DNA from: an uncultured Blautia sp.
GTDB taxonomy: Bacteria > Bacillota > Clostridia > Lachnospirales > Lachnospiraceae
Direction: 5' to 3'
DNA length: 5,614 nt
NCBI GenBank assembly: GCA_934371915.1
Contig: CAKROE010000122.1
Location: 1 to 5,614 of the forward strand
The notes under the pieces are model-generated. The model did not search any database. It saw nothing but the letters and a program-made list of their open reading frames with translations, and was not told where the DNA came from. Both the position numbers and the translations under genes were made by a program. Shown here piece by piece: positions 4,450 through 5,614 of this stretch; within the stretch, counting starts at the first letter, position 1; every line of letters begins with the position of its first letter.

Positions 4450-5614
4450 ATGAAAAAATTTTACGCATGGTATCAGAAGCATATCACCGGTGCGATCTTT
4501 ATCGGCCTGCTTCTCGGTATTCTGACCGGACTGTTTCTGGCCGACCGCTTTGCTCCGGTTCTGACCGTAACCAGTCTTCTTGGAGGCATTTACATGAATG
4601 CCCTGAACATGATGATCTTTCCACTTGTATTCTGTTCTGTTGTTATGGGTATCTGCAGCATCGGAAATATCCGTACGACCGGTAAGATCACCGGCTCCGC
4701 TATGGCGTTTTTCCTTTGCACAACAGCACTTGCAAGTCTTGTCGGACTGATTATTCCGCGACTGATTCATCTTGGCAAAGGTGTTTCCTTTGAAATGGCA
4801 ACATCGGATATTGCCGCTACGGATATGAGCAATATTCTGGACACTGTCAAAAACCTGATCCCGTCCAATCCGGTAAGTGCTTTTGCACAGGGAAATATGC
4901 TCCAGGTTCTTGTTTTTGCAGTAATCATCGGATTCACCCTGATCTCTGTCGGTGAAAAAGGAAAGGCACTTCTGAATGTGATTGATTCCCTCAATGAAGT
5001 CTGTTTAAAGATCATCAGCACGATCATGTACTTCACACCGATCGGTGTTTTCTGTACGATTGTTCCTGTTGTTGAGGCAAATGGTACTGAGACGATCATC
5101 TCACTGGCAACCCAGCTGATCATCCTGTATCTTGCATTCTTTATCTTTGCTTTTGTAGTATACGGACTTGCAGTAAAAGTAATCGGCAAAGAAAGCCCGG
5201 TCAAATTCTTCAGGGCCATTATGCCAGCTGCACTGAATGCTTTCGGAACATGTTCCAGTTCTGCTACAATTCCGATCAGTAAACAGTGTATGGAAGAAGG
5301 CATGGGTGTCTCCAACAAGATCACCAGTATTGCAATCCCTCTCGGTGCAACAGTAAACATGGATGCCGTATCCATCCTGATGTCCTTCATGATCATGTTC
5401 TTCGCTAACGCATGCGGAATCAACGTCAGCGTTTCCATGATGGTGATCGTACTTCTTGCAAATGTACTTCTCTCTGTCGGAACACCTGGCGTACCCGGAG
5501 GTGCAATCGCATCTTTCGCAGCGCTTGCAACTATGGCAGGACTTCCTGCAGGTGTTATGGGCGTTTACATCAGTATCAATACTCTCTGTGACATGGGTGC
5601 AACCTGTGTCAATG
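4450..5614 (+). CDS. DAACS-family (SLC1-type) sodium-coupled amino acid/dicarboxylate symporter, C-terminus cut off
   Basis: Starts with ATG at 4450, six bases after AGGAGG (4438-4443). 388 codons are open to the right edge, most of a family of about 400-430 residues. Family knowledge: elevator-type inner-membrane carriers (GltP, DctA, archaeal GltPh) that import amino acids or C4-dicarboxylates with Na+ or H+. Seen: eight-segment-like hydrophobic pattern from residue 12 on; the HP1 serine-rich tip CSSSATIPIS (268-277); PLGATVNMD (297-305) with the NMD cation motif; the HP2 loop VGTPGVPGG (343-351); and the last-segment motif CDMGATCVN (380-388). Aligning the last motif by eye to GltPh DMGRTMVN, the substrate-contacting Arg is Ala384 while the Asp (381), Thr (385) and Asn (388) remain; GltPh Asp390 corresponds to Asn377. 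This argues for a neutral rather than acidic substrate. The gene is transcribed away from the larBC block from its own strong promoter. Confidence 0.93.
   Translation, partial: MKKFYAWYQKHITGAIFIGLLLGILTGLFLADRFAPVLTVTSLLGGIYMNALNMMIFPLVFCSVVMGICSIGNIRTTGKITGSAMAFFLCTTALASLVGLIIPRLIHLGKGVSFEMATSDIAATDMSNILDTVKNLIPSNPVSAFAQGNMLQVLVFAVIIGFTLISVGEKGKALLNVIDSLNEVCLKIISTIMYFTPIGVFCTIVPVVEANGTETIISLATQLIILYLAFFIFAFVVYGLAVKVIGKESPVKFFRAIMPAALNAFGTCSSSATIPISKQCMEEGMGVSNKITSIAIPLGATVNMDAVSILMSFMIMFFANACGINVSVSMMVIVLLANVLLSVGTPGVPGGAIASFAALATMAGLPAGVMGVYISINTLCDMGATCVN

Noticed and set aside
4429..5438. Long minus-strand open frames (223 and 113 codons) opposite the symporter.
   Set aside because: They are antisense shadows of a well-supported membrane protein with family motifs and have no ribosome binding sites or domain signatures.

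Overview
This window looks like an ordinary chromosomal segment of a low-to-mid G+C Gram-positive anaerobe, probably a Clostridia member of the Lachnospiraceae type. That is inferred from strong AGGAGG-like ribosome binding sites, sigma-A promoters with an extended -10, TTG and GTG starts, and the styles of the protein families. No database comparison was possible. I see no mobile element, CRISPR array, tRNA or rRNA.

Layout. Five genes lie on the minus strand, read from about 4280 down to 1: a papain/C39-like putative cysteine peptidase (3579-4202), larB (2764-3525), larC (1473-2750), a patatin-like phospholipase (621-1463), and the first 147 codons of an AGCS-family alanine/glycine:cation symporter (1-441, cut by the window edge). 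One gene lies on the plus strand and diverges from this block: a DAACS-family sodium-coupled symporter (4450 onward, cut by the right edge after 388 codons). The 247-base divergent intergenic region (4203-4449) holds a near-perfect plus-strand promoter, a weaker minus-strand promoter, and two inverted repeats.

Function. LarB and LarC are two of the three enzymes that build the nickel-pincer nucleotide cofactor of lactate racemase (LarA) and related 2-hydroxyacid racemases and epimerases. LarB makes the dicarboxylated pyridinium mononucleotide, LarE (not in this window) adds sulfur, and LarC inserts nickel. LarC is a single uninterrupted ORF with a 16-histidine segment that probably binds nickel. 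Neither LarA nor LarE is visible, so the client enzyme and the sulfur-transfer step must be encoded elsewhere. The peptidase-like gene, larB, larC and the patatin gene are spaced 53, 13 and 9 bases apart, and the larC stop codon lies inside the Shine-Dalgarno of the patatin gene, so they are probably one transcript.

Points of most interest: (1) a long terminator-like hairpin between the AGCS promoter and its start codon, whose G-U pairs favour folding of the minus-strand RNA; (2) an uncharacterised Cys/His peptidase-fold protein next to the nickel-cofactor genes; (3) a symporter whose predicted substrate-binding arginine position is alanine, arguing against an acidic substrate; (4) a smaller hairpin just ahead of larB. 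I did not find a clearly new multi-gene system.
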